The notes under the pieces: model-generated | Told to the model about the DNA's origin: nothing | Database searches by the model: none | What the model saw: only the letters and a program-made list of their open reading frames with translations | Position numbers and translations under genes: made by a program | From: Chinchilla lanigera | Lineage: Eukaryota > Chordata > Mammalia > Rodentia > Chinchillidae | Length of the DNA stretch: 64,000 nt | Direction: 5' to 3' | Assembly: GCF_000276665.1 (NCBI RefSeq) | Contig: NW_004955405.1 | Coordinates: 10,984,924-11,048,923 of the forward strand | Part shown: positions 25,741 to 38,720 of the stretch, one piece after another | How the letters are laid out: every line of letters starts with the position of its first letter | Position numbering within the stretch: position 1 is the stretch's first letter

Positions 25741-26420
25741 AATTTTGTCTTGGTTACTTTTCTCTCATTGCTGGGACAAAATACCTGACACCCAGAATTA
25801 AGGAAGGAAAGGTTTATTTAGCTCACAGCTTGTGGAGGTTTCAGTCCATAATCAGTTGGCTCCAAGGCAGGGTGGCAGGGCACCGGGGCAACAGTTCAGG
25901 GGGCAGAAGACAGCAAAAGCAGAAAGAGCCAAAAGGGAGGAAGCAAGTCTCTTTTCCTCCCTTATACTGTATGAGGACTACTAGCGCTCGGGTGGGTGTT
26001 GCACTCACGCCATCTCAGTGCCCTTGCCCTCCTCTTGCATGGGCTCAGGATGTTTACAAAGTGAGGAACCTGGCCCACTGCTGAGTAACTTAGTTAAACT
26101 CTGAAACTTCTCAAGTTGACACAATGAATAACATCCTAGAGAGGTAAGGGCATGTCCTTTACACTCCAGGATGTAGAACTGCTGAGTTAGGTAGTTAAGC
26201 TCCTAAACTTTTCAAGTTGACACAATGTAACAACCATTACAGGCCATTTTTAAAGGCCTGGCAACATAAACTGAACACTACATTTACAAATAAAATAACA
26301 CAGCCTTGTAAGGATGTTACTCCCAAATTAATCCTCTACACCCTAGGATGTAGAACAGCTGAGTTACTTAGTTAAGCTTCTAAACTCTTAAGTTGACAAA
26401 TGTATCAACCATTACACAAC
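25741..26420 (-). mobile_element. MaLR-type LTR with repeated U3 sub-modules, antisense
   Basis: Reading the minus strand, the right-hand end is 'aataaacctttccttcctt' then 'gtcaggtattttgtcccagc' and 'gaaaagtaacc', the typical end of a rodent MaLR LTR, next to the internal region at 25740. Toward 26420 the LTR start motif 'gtgtcaacttgagaagttt' is present in three variants (around 26110, 26215 and 26390, plus-strand form 'caagttgacacaatg'), and 'aggatgtagaac' occurs at 26168 and 26345. The U3 has therefore been duplicated, or two LTR fragments are abutted. Confidence 0.6.
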
Positions 26421-27299
26421 CTATAATACACACTCATTTGGTATCCTCACACCCTTATGTAATTCCTTCCCATTGAAAATTACTAAATACTTTGATTTCC
26501 AACCAATATATATGACTGATATTATGCATTATCATTTCTCTAATTATGGTAAAAAGATGTGATTTCAGTGTTGCTACCAGATTCTCTCTTGCTGACTTTG
26601 ATGAAACAGCTGCCATGTTGAAAGTATGCACATGTAAGGGGAGGTCTTTCTCCAAGTGAGCAAGGAACATAGCCCTCAATCCAAAACATTTCTGTAACTA
26701 CATAGACAGAAAATCAACACAAAATTAATTTGTTGAGTTAATTTTGTTGGAAGATACCAGCAGTAGAGATTTACTACTACCCTATTTCTAGTAGAAATGT
26801 ATAGAAGTACCCTTCATTTAGATAAACAAGTATGAGTGTGTGGTTTCTATGGTATATAGAAACAGAAGTATCTAGAGAACTATTCTATATATGTGGAAAT
26901 CAGCAGAGGTAAATAAAATCCACAAGCATGTAGATGGAAGAATTAGTGATGAGATCTCATAGTCAGACTTGTGAAATGAGATCAACAAAGAGTCTATATC
27001 AGATGAATGGTAGGATTTGTAACCTTCATTGATTGCTTGGTGACAATTTTTTCCACCTGTAAGGGATTGTGTGTTTCTCACATAATGATTAATAAGTGGC
27101 TTGTCAAAAATATTCATCTGCATTTAAAATGAGTACTTTTTAGTACTTTTTAATGGGAATAATATTTATATGAGAATCATCAGTGGATTCTGAATATCAT
27201 AAAATTACATGACTGGATCTTCATTCTGGATATGACCTTCATACTTTCTGAAGAAAGCCTTAACAAAGGAAAGAGAATTGTCTGACACTACACTGTTAA

Positions 27300-27480
27300 G
27301 TTAGATAACAATATGATTCATTAGTTCAAATTCAATGTTGGTTATTTCTAAATGCAAAAGGTAGAGTGGCCTTGAATGAATTCTCTCAAAATAAGTCATT
27401 GCTTTTTAATTTCCTGTCATCTTGTTTTGAAATTCTGCATTATTTTACTGTTTTTCAGATTCTCTTTAAAATAAAAAGTT
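27300..27480 (+). repeat. Possible L1 3' UTR tail relic
   Basis: 'cctgtcatcttgttttgaaa', 'ctgcattattttactg' and 'ttctctttaaaataaaaa' parallel the tail at 13400-13530. No ORF2 part is visible beside it. Confidence 0.3.
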
Positions 27481-27869
27481 ATTAGACTGTAAGCTTTAAA
27501 TCCATGATAGCAACTTATGAAAGGAACAAAATTGTGAAACAGTGACCTTTAAATTGACCAGAAAAAATGAACAATCAAAGTAAGTCAACTTTACTGTCTA
27601 ATCATTCTGTGTAAAGTTTGTCATTGTTTTCTAAGCAAAACCTTTCTTCTCTTAGAAAGAAAAGATAGAAATATAACACAGTAGCAGCAATCCTTGGAAA
27701 TTTCTACATGAAATGTAGTTACCATAAGATCTGTAAATGTCTTTCAGGAGAATTAAATATATACAAGAGTGCTAGTGAAAGTTTTATATAGGAAAAATGC
27801 CTATTAACAATATGGAGAAATTTTAAAATATATTTATTTTATATGAACAAGGAATTAAGAGTTTAGGGA

Positions 27870-27985
27870 CATAGATTCTAATTCCAATACTCTCCAGTTC
27901 CTTCCCTCCTATCTAGGTAGAGTTGTGCAAGTGTAATCCAAATGAGCCTCAGTTTTCTGATGAGAAAATAAAAGTGGCTCTTCAT
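27870..27985 (+). repeat. MIR SINE relic
   Basis: Sense MIR order: 'gattctaattccaatactct', 'gagttgtgcaagtgtaatcc', 'gagcctcagttttctgatga', 'gaaaataaaa'. The 'cctcagttt.ctgat' core is the diagnostic part. Confidence 0.6.
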
Positions 27986-30130
27986 TATCTACAACTAAAA
28001 TAGAAACATATTCAATAAAAGAGAAACCTCAATTCAGTTAGACCAATTTTGCATGGTCTTGGTTTTTTTCTATAGAAAGAAGTTTTTCCATAAGTATAAT
28101 AAATGACTCATTGGAAACCTAAAAGGACAAAGATTTTCAGAAGTGATATATTTGAGTGTAAGAAGGCTAATGCTGACTCTATTTTCCTGTTGTTCTAGAA
28201 ATATGTTGGTAATGGTAACAAAAGAGGTCATAACTACACTAATGTCTGATTTAACATGCCTAAAATATCAACACTGAGCCCCCTAATGAATACTCCAGTC
28301 TTCCCAAGATATAACAATTGAAGTCTCTTAGGATAATTTCCCAAAGCATGATATTTGCTCATTTATACTAATCTTAGTAGCAGATTACATTTATGTCTCA
28401 AAAAAGTCCACCATGGCTCTGTATGTATATAAACTAGTTTTATAAAATTCTTTTTGCATGTCTTATTGGTTTTGACAATATCTACATATATGTGTTTATA
28501 TGTGGGCACTTTTGTTTTGTGTCCTGACAATAGTCAATTTGACAGCATGTTCATTCTTTAAACCAGCTCTTCTATCATTAAAGTAAAAAAAAAAAAATCA
28601 GGATTTCTATAAAATGATAAGCATTGCATTTATTAAAATTGTAAACCTACATGAGCTCCCAAAAGGCTTAAACATACTTGTAATAGAAAAAGCAGCTCCT
28701 TCCAGTACTGGTTTCCCTAAGATCCAGTCTATAAGGCACTGGACACAATGATGGTAAGGCTAATGTCACCAGGAGGTGCTGCCACATTCTTAATACAAAA
28801 TATTCCACATATGTGCCCAGTGATGTGTCCAATGTATTTACAGTAAAAATAAAGAAGTCAACAGCAAAGTAATCAGTCTATTTTTATTGAGCCATCTCTA
28901 TTATTCTCTGTTTAGGAGACAACCTAAATACTGTAACAATAGGGATGTTTTTAATTAAGGCACCTTTTAAACTTTCCCTGCACGTTCTTCAATATAAACA
29001 CTTTTACACATTTCTTTAAATATTCTGTTAGGAAAAATCAGCTCCTACTCCCACTCTCAAGCTAGTGTAAAAATACTTCTTCCTCTTATCTCAAACGCTG
29101 AGCCGTACAGTGTGAACTCTATTTTGAAGCCATGGGATTGAGAGGCATTTCAGGAAAAATCTGCTATGTGCTATGTGCTCATAGTAAAACTGCAATGAAA
29201 GTATCGGGTTCATGTTTCCTGACATTTATCCAGCTTTAACAGAGTTATTTTTCATTTGATACATATCAGTTATGGAGTGTAACATAAAACAATTAGAACA
29301 GCATTCTTTGGGGTGATGCAAATAGACATCAATCATGAAGAAGGAGTGGCCGCAGTCTCTACTGGAAGAAGCGGGATTTATGCCAGCTGAGACAGAAGCC
29401 ATCAGATACCCCTCATCCCAGCTGAATAATTGAGTCCAAGGATGCTAGGAGGAGAGATTGGCAGAAGTGAATGCTCCTTCCTACATGTCACATTCTGTGC
29501 AGCCTTTAGAACAGGCACTTTATCAAAATATGCCCTCCAAAGAAATGTGAAAGTGGAGAAAATTGCTAATACGCCTAGATAACTGAGAAATATTAGTTGT
29601 GCAGGAACCCTAACAGTTGAGTTCCATCTGTACTTAATGAGTAGTGAAATAATATATTTGGAGAAGCCAGTTTTTGTATGTCAGCCATTGTTATGTCAAC
29701 AGGTTAAAATATAACTATTTATAGTTATAGTTAGAAACTATCTCCATTGTTTTTACAGCAGAGTTCTCCAGCTGCCTGAAAATGTGGGCTCTAATTTCAA
29801 GACAAATTCTCTGTTTTAAGACTAATTTTCATAACAGGTTAAGAATATTAAAACACAGAAAAATGAAACTATAGAACACAAGAAAAATTCACATCTTGAC
29901 AGAGTAACGACACTATAGGGATATAAACGCCCAAGCGTTCAGAGAAGAGAGGGTGCAGAAAGAAGGCCACAGTCAGCCTCTGGGAGAAATTCTTGCCCTT
30001 CTCTCCCTTGTCTGCATTTACATATGTGAGAGGCACATGAAAGGTTCTATAATCCCACACATGCATCTCACCCTGTCCCGGTCTCTTTGTCTACCATCAG
30101 AAATTTATGTCACTAAGCTAAGGCTCTGTT

Positions 30131-30252
30131 CCTTAGTGAGTCTTTTATTTTTAATTTTTTTTTGGTAGTGGGGATTGAATTCACGACCTTGCATTTGCCA
30201 GGCAGGCGTTATGCCACTGAGCTAAATCCCCAGCCCCTTAGTGACTCTTTTA
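30131..30252 (-). mobile_element. ID SINE with target-site duplication
   Basis: The body (about 30148-30235) is antisense: T-rich run, 'gtagtggggattgaattcac', 'gaccttgcatttgccaggc', 'gctaaatccccagcccc'. ID elements are tRNA-Ala/BC1-derived Pol III SINEs. The 17-base duplication 'ccttagtgagtctttta' (30131-30147) and 'ccttagtgactctttta' (30236-30252) differs at one base. It is in the transcriptional sense of PTPRR (both minus). Confidence 0.92.
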
Positions 30253-31309
30253 AAACATGAAAATTCAATGAAGAAGGATCATATAATTAATAGCTATTAT
30301 TACATAGAGTAGATCATTGCGTTCTACCCTTTCTAAAATAAAGCTAGTTGAGAAGAGGTTGCTTCCAGAATGCAAAGCAGGAACTAAACTTTAATTGGGG
30401 ATGGGGAAGAGAGAGTTGGAGATGGAGACTGAGGTTGAGAACATTGACCTGAAGGGCAAATATCAAGATATGAAGTGTTGGGGGAGGGCTGTCCCTGTGA
30501 GAACTGATGCTACAGGGTCAGAGATTGAGGGCCAGAGGCACCTTTGCTTCAGGTTTCCTGGGATGGTGGGAATTGATAGCAGACAGCAGAAATTAATCCA
30601 AGGAGGAAGCAAATGCTTGGTCTCCAGGGTGCACATGTGGGAACTCTGATTTCATGAAGTGCAAACCCTTACCACACACATAGACAACTATGTCGACATG
30701 ATCTTCAAACTAAAATATTCAGACCATAGCAGTACACAGAGTTACCAATGCATACAAAGGCATTTGCAGAGAACTGTAAAATCCAGATCCCCAGCTTTCA
30801 TATATATTCATCTCTAAAACTGATCAGTTTAAGAATGCATCTATCAATGGAACTATCATTCTGATTCTTCTCTATTTAACAAGGACCCTTTTCTCTTTTC
30901 ACAAAATAAAGGCAACCTCTCACTCAATCTGCACTAAACCTCTATAAGGGGTATAAATGTCCACATCTCCATCCAAAAGGACAAAGTAAAGGTATTCGTG
31001 AATGCAAAATTTCTTTTAATCAGGCTCTTCCCGTATAAATCCATTGCAAGATTTCACGTTTCCTCTTTCTTATGCATATTCCCCTAAGAATGATGTTTGC
31101 CACGAGAAGTGGGGTCTGTTGACTCTTGTCGGATGCTGTGAATTCAGATGCTTGTGGAGTGGATGGTGGGATTGTTGATACTAAATGCCCTCCTGGTCTA
31201 TCTTGGCCCTGAGACTGATAGATACTCCACTAGAAAGGTTGCTTACCACTGGAGTGCCACTGATGGTTAAAGGATGTTTTTCAACTATATATTCCAGTTT
31301 TTTAAAAAG

Positions 31310-31740
31310 TGGCTTGTTGGACTATAATTCACATATCATTCAACTCATCCACTTAATAAGCAGAGCCCAATGGATTGTTTTTAGTTTGTTTACAAAATTG
31401 TAAAACTATCCCTGTACTAAATTCTGAACACTTTCATCTTTATCACTCTAAGAAGATACCACATAACCTCAGGGAAAGTCATTCCTCCCAATTCTCCACC
31501 CACTTCTACTCCTGCCTCCTCATCACTGGCCCCAGGCAATCACCTATCTACATTTTGGTCCTATACATTGCCCACTGTGCTCTTTACAATTCTTCCTATC
31601 TAATAGTAATTATATGTTATTTACCTAACAGTAATTATATATCATTTATCATTTGTCTGCATCGGGTAACTACCATTCTATGCTCTACTTCTGCAAGATC
31701 AAACTTTTCTGGATTCCACGTATGAATGAGGCATGGCATT
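31310..31740 (-). mobile_element. L1M LINE fragment (antisense)
   Basis: 'actataattcacatatcatt', 'caaaattgtaaaactatccc', 'ggccccaggcaatcacctat', 'gggtaactaccattctatgc' and 'ttctggattccacgtatgaatg' follow the antisense order of an old mammalian L1 3' UTR. Ancient and degenerate. Confidence 0.7.
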
Positions 31741-32019
31741 TTATTAATTTATTGACAATGATAAACATTTTTAAATGTATTAGACAAAATTTCTGCTAGT
31801 ATTTTTTAATTGAAGTAGGCAAATTTTATAATCATATACATCCTTCACTAAAGAAAGCTTTACAGTGATTTTTTAAAAAGTAGTCCTATTTTCAGCATAT
31901 ACTTGTTTTGGTTTTATACGGTCATTTGGCTTTTTGTTTTTGTTTTGGTGGTATAGGGGGTCTATACATTTTTTCTTTTTCACTAAAATATAGGACTAAT
32001 GAAAGATTTTACATCTTAA

Positions 32020-32270
32020 TATAACTGTAACAGCTAATAGGTATTGAATATATTCAATGTTCCAGGCTTTGTGCTGTGAGGAATTATACGTTAGCTTTTA
32101 TAAATAATCCTCAAAGCACCTGGTGAGAGTGTTACCATGGTATTGAACGTACCTTACAGCTAAGTAAAGGAGACACAGAGAGCTGAACCAATACATAACA
32201 GAAGATGGGATTCAAACCTAGAAGGTCGATTTTAGAGCTCAACTTTCATTATTGTGCTTCATGAGTTATG
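32020..32270 (-). repeat. MIR SINE relic
   Basis: Antisense MIR order: 'ttccaggctttgtgctgtg', 'ttataaataatcctcaaagc', 'taaaggagacacagagagct', 'gggattcaaacctagaagg'. One of the better preserved MIRs in the window. Confidence 0.7.
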
Positions 32271-33970
32271 ACCTATTTTTGATTCTTTTGAAATAATACC
32301 ATGACATTTCAAAACATGTTTTCTACCCTGTAGTGTGAGATGATTATCTCACAAAAGCCACCTGGATGGAAATTAACATATCATACAAATATAGAAAATA
32401 TTTCTTCATTTTTCCCTTCCATTTTGTAAACAAACATTTGTCTCTTCACAATAAAATCCAGTTTTTATCATGTAAACCCTTTTATGATATTTTCACAGAA
32501 TATGCATACATAATGTATTTTTAGCATATGCTCAGATTTAGAAGTTGCAAACAGCATAATAAAATTGAGAACTTAAATACTCCTAATATCAGACATTTCA
32601 AGATTGAGGAAAGAAAATACTCAAAAGAAATCAGTGGACAGCAGCTGGGAAATCCTGATGCTCTGGAGATACAGAGATGCTCAGGAATGCCAAGTACCAT
32701 TCCCACTGGACACTGGACCAAGCTTATGAGCAACTGTGAGCATCACCATGGAGAGATTCTTAACTGTCATGAAATGTTCAGAGGCATGGAAATAGCTGCT
32801 CAGTTGTGTCCTTGGATTTTTACAGAAGAAGAAAGCAGAATGGAAAAGTTTCTGCAAATGAATTCTAAGTTTTCTGGTGGACTGCAGATCTCTAAGTGAG
32901 TCAGCCTGCATCTGTGTATAATACAGACACCTGAGATAAAAGCAGAGAAGAGACCTGGTAGATCAGGTGTGGCTGAGTGGGCCTTGGTATTAGGAGAGTA
33001 GTGATAACTTGAGGCTATCTTTCACATCCTCAATATATGTTCTTCCCATTTCTAATCCCCTCCTCGTTATTTCTCTACATTGAAACAACGTTGTCTCTAC
33101 CAGTGTCTTCAGAGACATGGGCATCCTTCCATATGGATCTGGAGCTCCATGTTCTAGAAGCCCCGTGCTCTACAAATCTAAATGGGACAGCATCAGTTTG
33201 TCAGTAGAGAAGAATTGCCAGTGTAGCAGACAACAGAGAGAAGACCCGCAGAGTTGTGATATGAGCAAGTTCAACATGCTTGAACTTCTTATTTTCTGTG
33301 GGTCCCTACAGGAAGCAAGTAGGGGAGAAGGCTCCTACCACACACCTGGTTTACCTACTAAACAAAGCAGTGGAACAGGAACTAGGCTTTGAAGATTTGT
33401 TGTGTCACATTTTAACTCACCATTAAGTAAAGTAAAACCAAGAGAATTTTGTATTTTACATTCATTTAAATAGGGTTTTACTGAAGAGATGATACTAGAA
33501 CCAATGTTTAGATAGAACTTGGAAGTGAGGCACTGGGAAAGAGACTTGGGGACAGGTAGTTTTAGAGCTTCATAATGCACAGCAAATCTGCACATATTTC
33601 CAGGCTTATGCTTTAGTAGATGACACCATGCAGATAAAGCCAATTTAACAAAAGCAGTTGGAATCCAGAATCTATACCAGACATGTGTGCTTCTTCAGCA
33701 CTGGATCAGAAATAAAAAGAATGAAAAATAACTCCAAGACACCAATTATCCATTTGTCATCCAAACTCTCCCACCCCTAATCAGACAATACCTAACAACT
33801 GTATAGCACTTAACACAGGCTTGCATACTTCATCCCATTTAATTCTTAACTACTACAGAATCCTTCTAAAAGTTACCTTAAAATATGACACTTCTCACTC
33901 TTATTTTAATTTACTGTTCTTTATTTAAATTATTGCATTTTCTTCCAGGGAAAACTGAAAAGAGAAATAA

Positions 33971-33980
33971 AGGAAGAAAG

Positions 33981-34021
<41 letters not shown>

Positions 34022-34063
34022 AAAGAAAGAAAGAAAGAAAGAAAGAAAAGAAGGAAGAAAAAG
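33971..34063. repeat. (GA)n then (GAAA)n microsatellite
   Basis: About 17 GA units followed by about ten GAAA units and a degraded purine tail; polypurine on the plus strand. Confidence 0.96.
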
Positions 34064-35619
34064 GCTACCTCAAACCAAGAAGGCAAAAATAAATTGCTTA
34101 AAATTTAAAACCAAGCTTTATTAACAAATCTGTGATTTTTAACCCAGCTCAGCATGACATTATATTTGGCAGACTTCATATCGAACATCTTTCCTCAGTA
34201 AATAAATTTACCCAGTACTGTTAGCTGACTCTGAGTACTTATGTATACTGTTTCATTTTCTCCTCAGTCTCAATCAGGAATTGGGCCATTATTACGATGA
34301 AGTAGCTAAAGAATCTTGTTCTGTATATCCTGGGTTTTTTTTGACAAGTGAATCACACTATACATTGCTTTACTCTATGCTCATTAAGTATTCTTTCTCA
34401 AAAAACCAGTAGTTCAGTACTGTCTTAGGACATGCTTTTCATTTAAGGCAGAATGTAGACATTGCTTTAGGTCTGAACTAGAAAACAATAATTCATGTCG
34501 CCGTTGCAGACGGCATTTTCTAGAGTTGAACACATTGATCTAGACTGCTGTTTAATGTAAACAATTAGTTTTGCTTTGCTGTTGGTTCTGCAGCTGCATT
34601 TTTAATGGATATCATCATTTTAATATATTGAAATCAAATGAGACTTGGTTATGAGGAAAGTCTAGATATTCATTATGAGTTAAAAATGATTTAGATTAAA
34701 TGTGCTAATGTTCGTAATATAAATGTGCTAATTTTCTTTCTGTGTAAACATTATTACAATAACAGGCACCTACAGTTATATTATATGGTATATAAGCATT
34801 AGGAAATTTGATCTTAAAATAATAATTCACCATTGAATATTTCTTTTTAAAAGCTATTAAAGTCCTTTACATTGAGGAACATCAATGACCTCTAAGTGTG
34901 TTAGCATCTGTAGTTTGATGCTAACAAAGATTTTTCAAAATCTTTGAAGATTTTTCAAAGTTTCCCTTTGAAAGAGAAAAATGGCTAATTTTTGAGGATT
35001 TAATTTCACTAAATAGCTTTAAAAAGATTTAATAACAAACATTGCAAAACATAACACCTAAGTTATAGTTAACACTAATGGCTATGAGTGAGATTTGATA
35101 TTTAGTTCCATTATCTCATGAAGAATGAATTATTCATAACTCATAAAACAAACTTCACTTTTCAGGTGCAAGCATATTCCCCATAAGAAAAATGTGTGGA
35201 ATACGAGAGCTTTACAATTCTATGAAGACTGATATTTACTATTAGAAGATAGATAATAATCAGTGATTAAGGTTAGGAGTCCTGAGTCTATTCCTTAATA
35301 CATAACTGTCATATTATATTTCCTATCTGATGACATGATCTCTCTAAAACAAAGAAATTAACCTAATTCTGAGGTAGTATTAGAAAATCATAGAATAATA
35401 CCTACTCACATAAGAAGAGGTCAACACACAAGTACACCACAAATAGCACCTTGTTCACGGAACATGAATTTATAACCTGTGTTTAAATGGAAACTTCTCT
35501 GACTCATCTCCCTTTTTTGTAACTAACAAAAGTAAATTGGATTGAGGGTACAGTAGTATGGGCAATTCTCAGTGTGGTCATAAGGATGAGGTATAATCTA
35601 TATTGATATCATTTATCAA

Positions 35620-36930
35620 AATTCATTTTGGCATCCATACCTAGAATGTATCTATGTATTCATTGAACATTTCTTAATGGCATACTTGATAATAAGACCA
35701 ACACTCATGAAGGGGTATACAGAGTCAAAAATTACAATTCTGTTGTTGTTCTCAAAAAGCATCAATATACAGGCTAAGCCTATTGATAGAGGAGTACACT
35801 TGACCCAAAAGGAAAATATAGGACAGTTACTTAAATGAAGCAGGATGTCAAAGGAAGGGTTATTAACGTAGGCAACGCAGGAACAAGTTCTGAACTTGTG
35901 GTAAGAGTTATCAAAGAAGAAGCTGGAGGTAGGTATTTAAGATAAGTGGAATAGTATGTGAAAAGGATGAGAGACATAACAAATCAAAAGCAATATGAAC
36001 CTATATGATAACTATCCAAGAGAGGACATGATGATAAAAAACAGGAATGAAGTTAGGAAAGACCTAATTATGAAAGACTTTTCAATCCTAATGAGTTCAG
36101 ATTTTATTCTAAGGGAAGGAAAAGGTTATAGCTTTATTAAAGCCTTTTATAAAGACAGAAAATTAGGTATGTCTTCAAAATTTTACCTTGGACATTATTA
36201 GGAAGGTTGGGCTTGATAGGAGGTTATTACAATATATTGTAAGTGAAATATCAACCTATCCCAAAGCAGTACTAAGAGGGTGGGTGAGATGTGGTAGGAA
36301 AGTTTGGTGATGTTTTAGAGAAAGCAGTAAAGGAAGAGTCTAGGAGAGTTACTACATGATTCCATGCTTGACTGATTGTGGGGGACGTTGTTAGTCACAT
36401 AAGGACAGGGAAGATGATGACTGTAAACAGTTGGATATAAGATTCTTGTGAAATACCCAATGAGGCCTAGTAAGCATAAGAATAGAATTCAGAAGAGATA
36501 TCTGAGATAGAATTATAGACTCTGGAAGCTTTGCTATGAGGTACTAATATAATTATTTTTGGGGGAGCCTTAACAACAAAAATATCTATGCAGTGCTAAC
36601 CATTAAAAAATACTCAGAAAAAGAGCTCAAGTAAAGATTGAGAAATAGATAGAGCAATAAAAAAACAAGGAAATACTGTTTTAGCTGCTCATGGGAATCC
36701 AGTCAAGAGAATTTTCAAATTTCAGAGAGTGATCAAATTAGATAAATGCTATAAATGTTATTTGGGAAAGACATCTTATGATAAGCTCCTTAGTGATGTT
36801 CGGTAACAGGGGGACAGGATGAGAACTGCAGTTGGTAAAGAAATATAAGAGAAAGAACAGAAGAAAAGATGTAGATAGTGCATTCCGGAATTTTTACAGG
36901 GTGTAGGCAGGATGTTTATCCCTGTGTTTA
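35620..36930 (-). repeat. Long L2 LINE relic (antisense)
   Basis: The block starts with 'attcattgaacatttcttaat' and 'cactcatgaaggggtatac' (reverse of the L2 3' end). It continues through 'gagttcagattttattctaag', 'gaggttattacaatatattg' and 'gacgttgttagtcac' to 'gtgatgttcggtaacag', following the order of an antisense L2 over about 1.3 kb. The open frame at 35995-36201 is part of this purine-rich relic and not a gene. Confidence 0.6.
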
Positions 36931-37429
36931 AGTGCCAGAGAAGACAGGTTTGTCTAATGACTTAAACTCCCTGTTTGTAAATAAGCTTTCTGAGTCCTTT
37001 CCTAGCACAATAGTCATTCCTACATGTACATGGTACTTAACCAACAAGTAAGAATGTGGCCAACTAGTAAGGCACTGGATTGTTCTCTATGTGATGATCA
37101 GTTTGAAGAACGTTGACACTGAGTTGAACAGTAGCTTGGTCTCATGCAAGCTGTACCCGTTGCCTTTCAATTCACAGTGGTAGCAAAGTCTATCAGAGTT
37201 GTGAGGCTCCTAGGAAGTAACAGGAATTATAGACAAACAAATTTTAAGTCTATTCTGCAAGTGATAAAGTTGACTAGGTGCATTTTCCATGAGTGTCAAC
37301 ATAAAATTGAATGCAAAACTGAGATACAAAAAATAGTACAGTGTTATATTTATTTTTTAAGATATTTATTTACTCTTTGGAAAATTTTATGCTAATCACT
37401 GTTTCCAGAGCTAGGGCATCATCTACAAT

Positions 37430-37890
37430 AAATACAGCCAAAAACAAAGCACACCAAAATCTGTTCCTTTGAGGAGATTACCGTTTAAAATAGAGAGAGT
37501 AAGTCACAATAAGAAAAACAAGGAAAGTATAATGTGTGTTAGGTGGCAAAAAACCTCTCATGTACCAGAGGTTTTAGTGTGTGAGTACTGGAGGAGATAG
37601 CATACAAAATAGGATATCAAGTGAGAGCTCCGTTAAGAAGGTAACATTTGAAAAACGACCTACAGTTGTTGCAGAATTAAGTCATGAAGATAACTGGAGA
37701 GTGTTTTGAGCAAAGAAAAAAGCAAATCATATTATATGAGAAAGATATATGCCTGCATACGTCTAGGAACAGAAAAAAATCAATATGCTTGGAAAGAAAA
37801 AAAAATAAGGCAAACATTGAGAGTTAATATCAAAGTAGTAATGAAAGAAAGAGGAGAGAACCTAGAAAATCTAGGTTCATTATAAAGACC
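37430..37890 (-). repeat. L2 LINE relic (antisense)
   Basis: 'aggagataccgtttaaaata'-like start, then 'gaaggtaacatttgaaaaac', 'gatatatgcctgcatac' style segments seen in the antisense L2 body. Moderately weak. Confidence 0.4.
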
Positions 37891-38599
37891 TCATTGAATG
37901 ATTTTTGAACAGAAAAAAACTTATTCTGAGCAACATCTTAAAATCTCAGGCATGGCATATCATTTTCATATCAGGAGTTCTTTCTTTTAAGCATGGTGAT
38001 ACTGCAAATGACCTATTAGAACCCTTTGCCCCATCTTCTCAAATACTGGGGAAATTCACTAGGTACTTCTCTGAGAGTGAAGAGACAGCTTCAGGAGATA
38101 CACTGAAAATAGTCTTTGTGCCATTCAGAAAGAATGTCAGTAAGGACAATGCAGAAATCTGAAATAACCTTTTCCAGTGCTTGAGGAGTGTAATGGGTTA
38201 AAAATGATTTCATTCTTTTCTTATCAAAACTTTCACCAGGAAAAAGAAAGCCTTCACATGAGAATTTTTAAAGTATCTCAAGAGAGTCACTCCTTTGCCA
38301 CTGAAGTACCACTCTATCAATAATACTATCTTTTCTAATGGAGTATGTTTCATGGGCAAAGAAAGAAAATGGATACTAAAGAAGATAAGCTATCTTTGGA
38401 TCTTCTACATGGTTATTGTTTTACCATCTCTATTATTAAAATTAATTTATTTACCTTCCTGGCTATTTCTGATGTGCTCTTGTCACTGGAGTTATGTATT
38501 ATATCAGTTCACAGATGGAATAAAGACACTTAGGGAAGTAGAATTTGACATCTAACTAAACAGTGACCTCATCTATTAGAACCAGTATATAATTTTATA

Positions 38600-38720
38600 C
38601 AGTATAAAGCCACAGCTCTGGAAACCTGGGTTTTCTTCCTGACGATGCTGTAAACCGACACTTTAATATTTTGGATCTTAGCTTTCTTACCTGTAACATA
38701 AGAAACTGGATGGGCAATAA
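38600..38720 (+). repeat. MIR SINE relic
   Basis: 'ggaaacctgggttttcttcc', 'tggatcttagctttcttacc', 'tgtaacataagaaactggatg' follow sense MIR order around the conserved core. Confidence 0.55.

Noticed and set aside
32528..32899. 123-codon plus-strand open frame
   Set aside because: No recognisable domain, no codon-use signal, antisense to PTPRR within intron 1, and overlapped by open frames on the other strand; best explained by chance.
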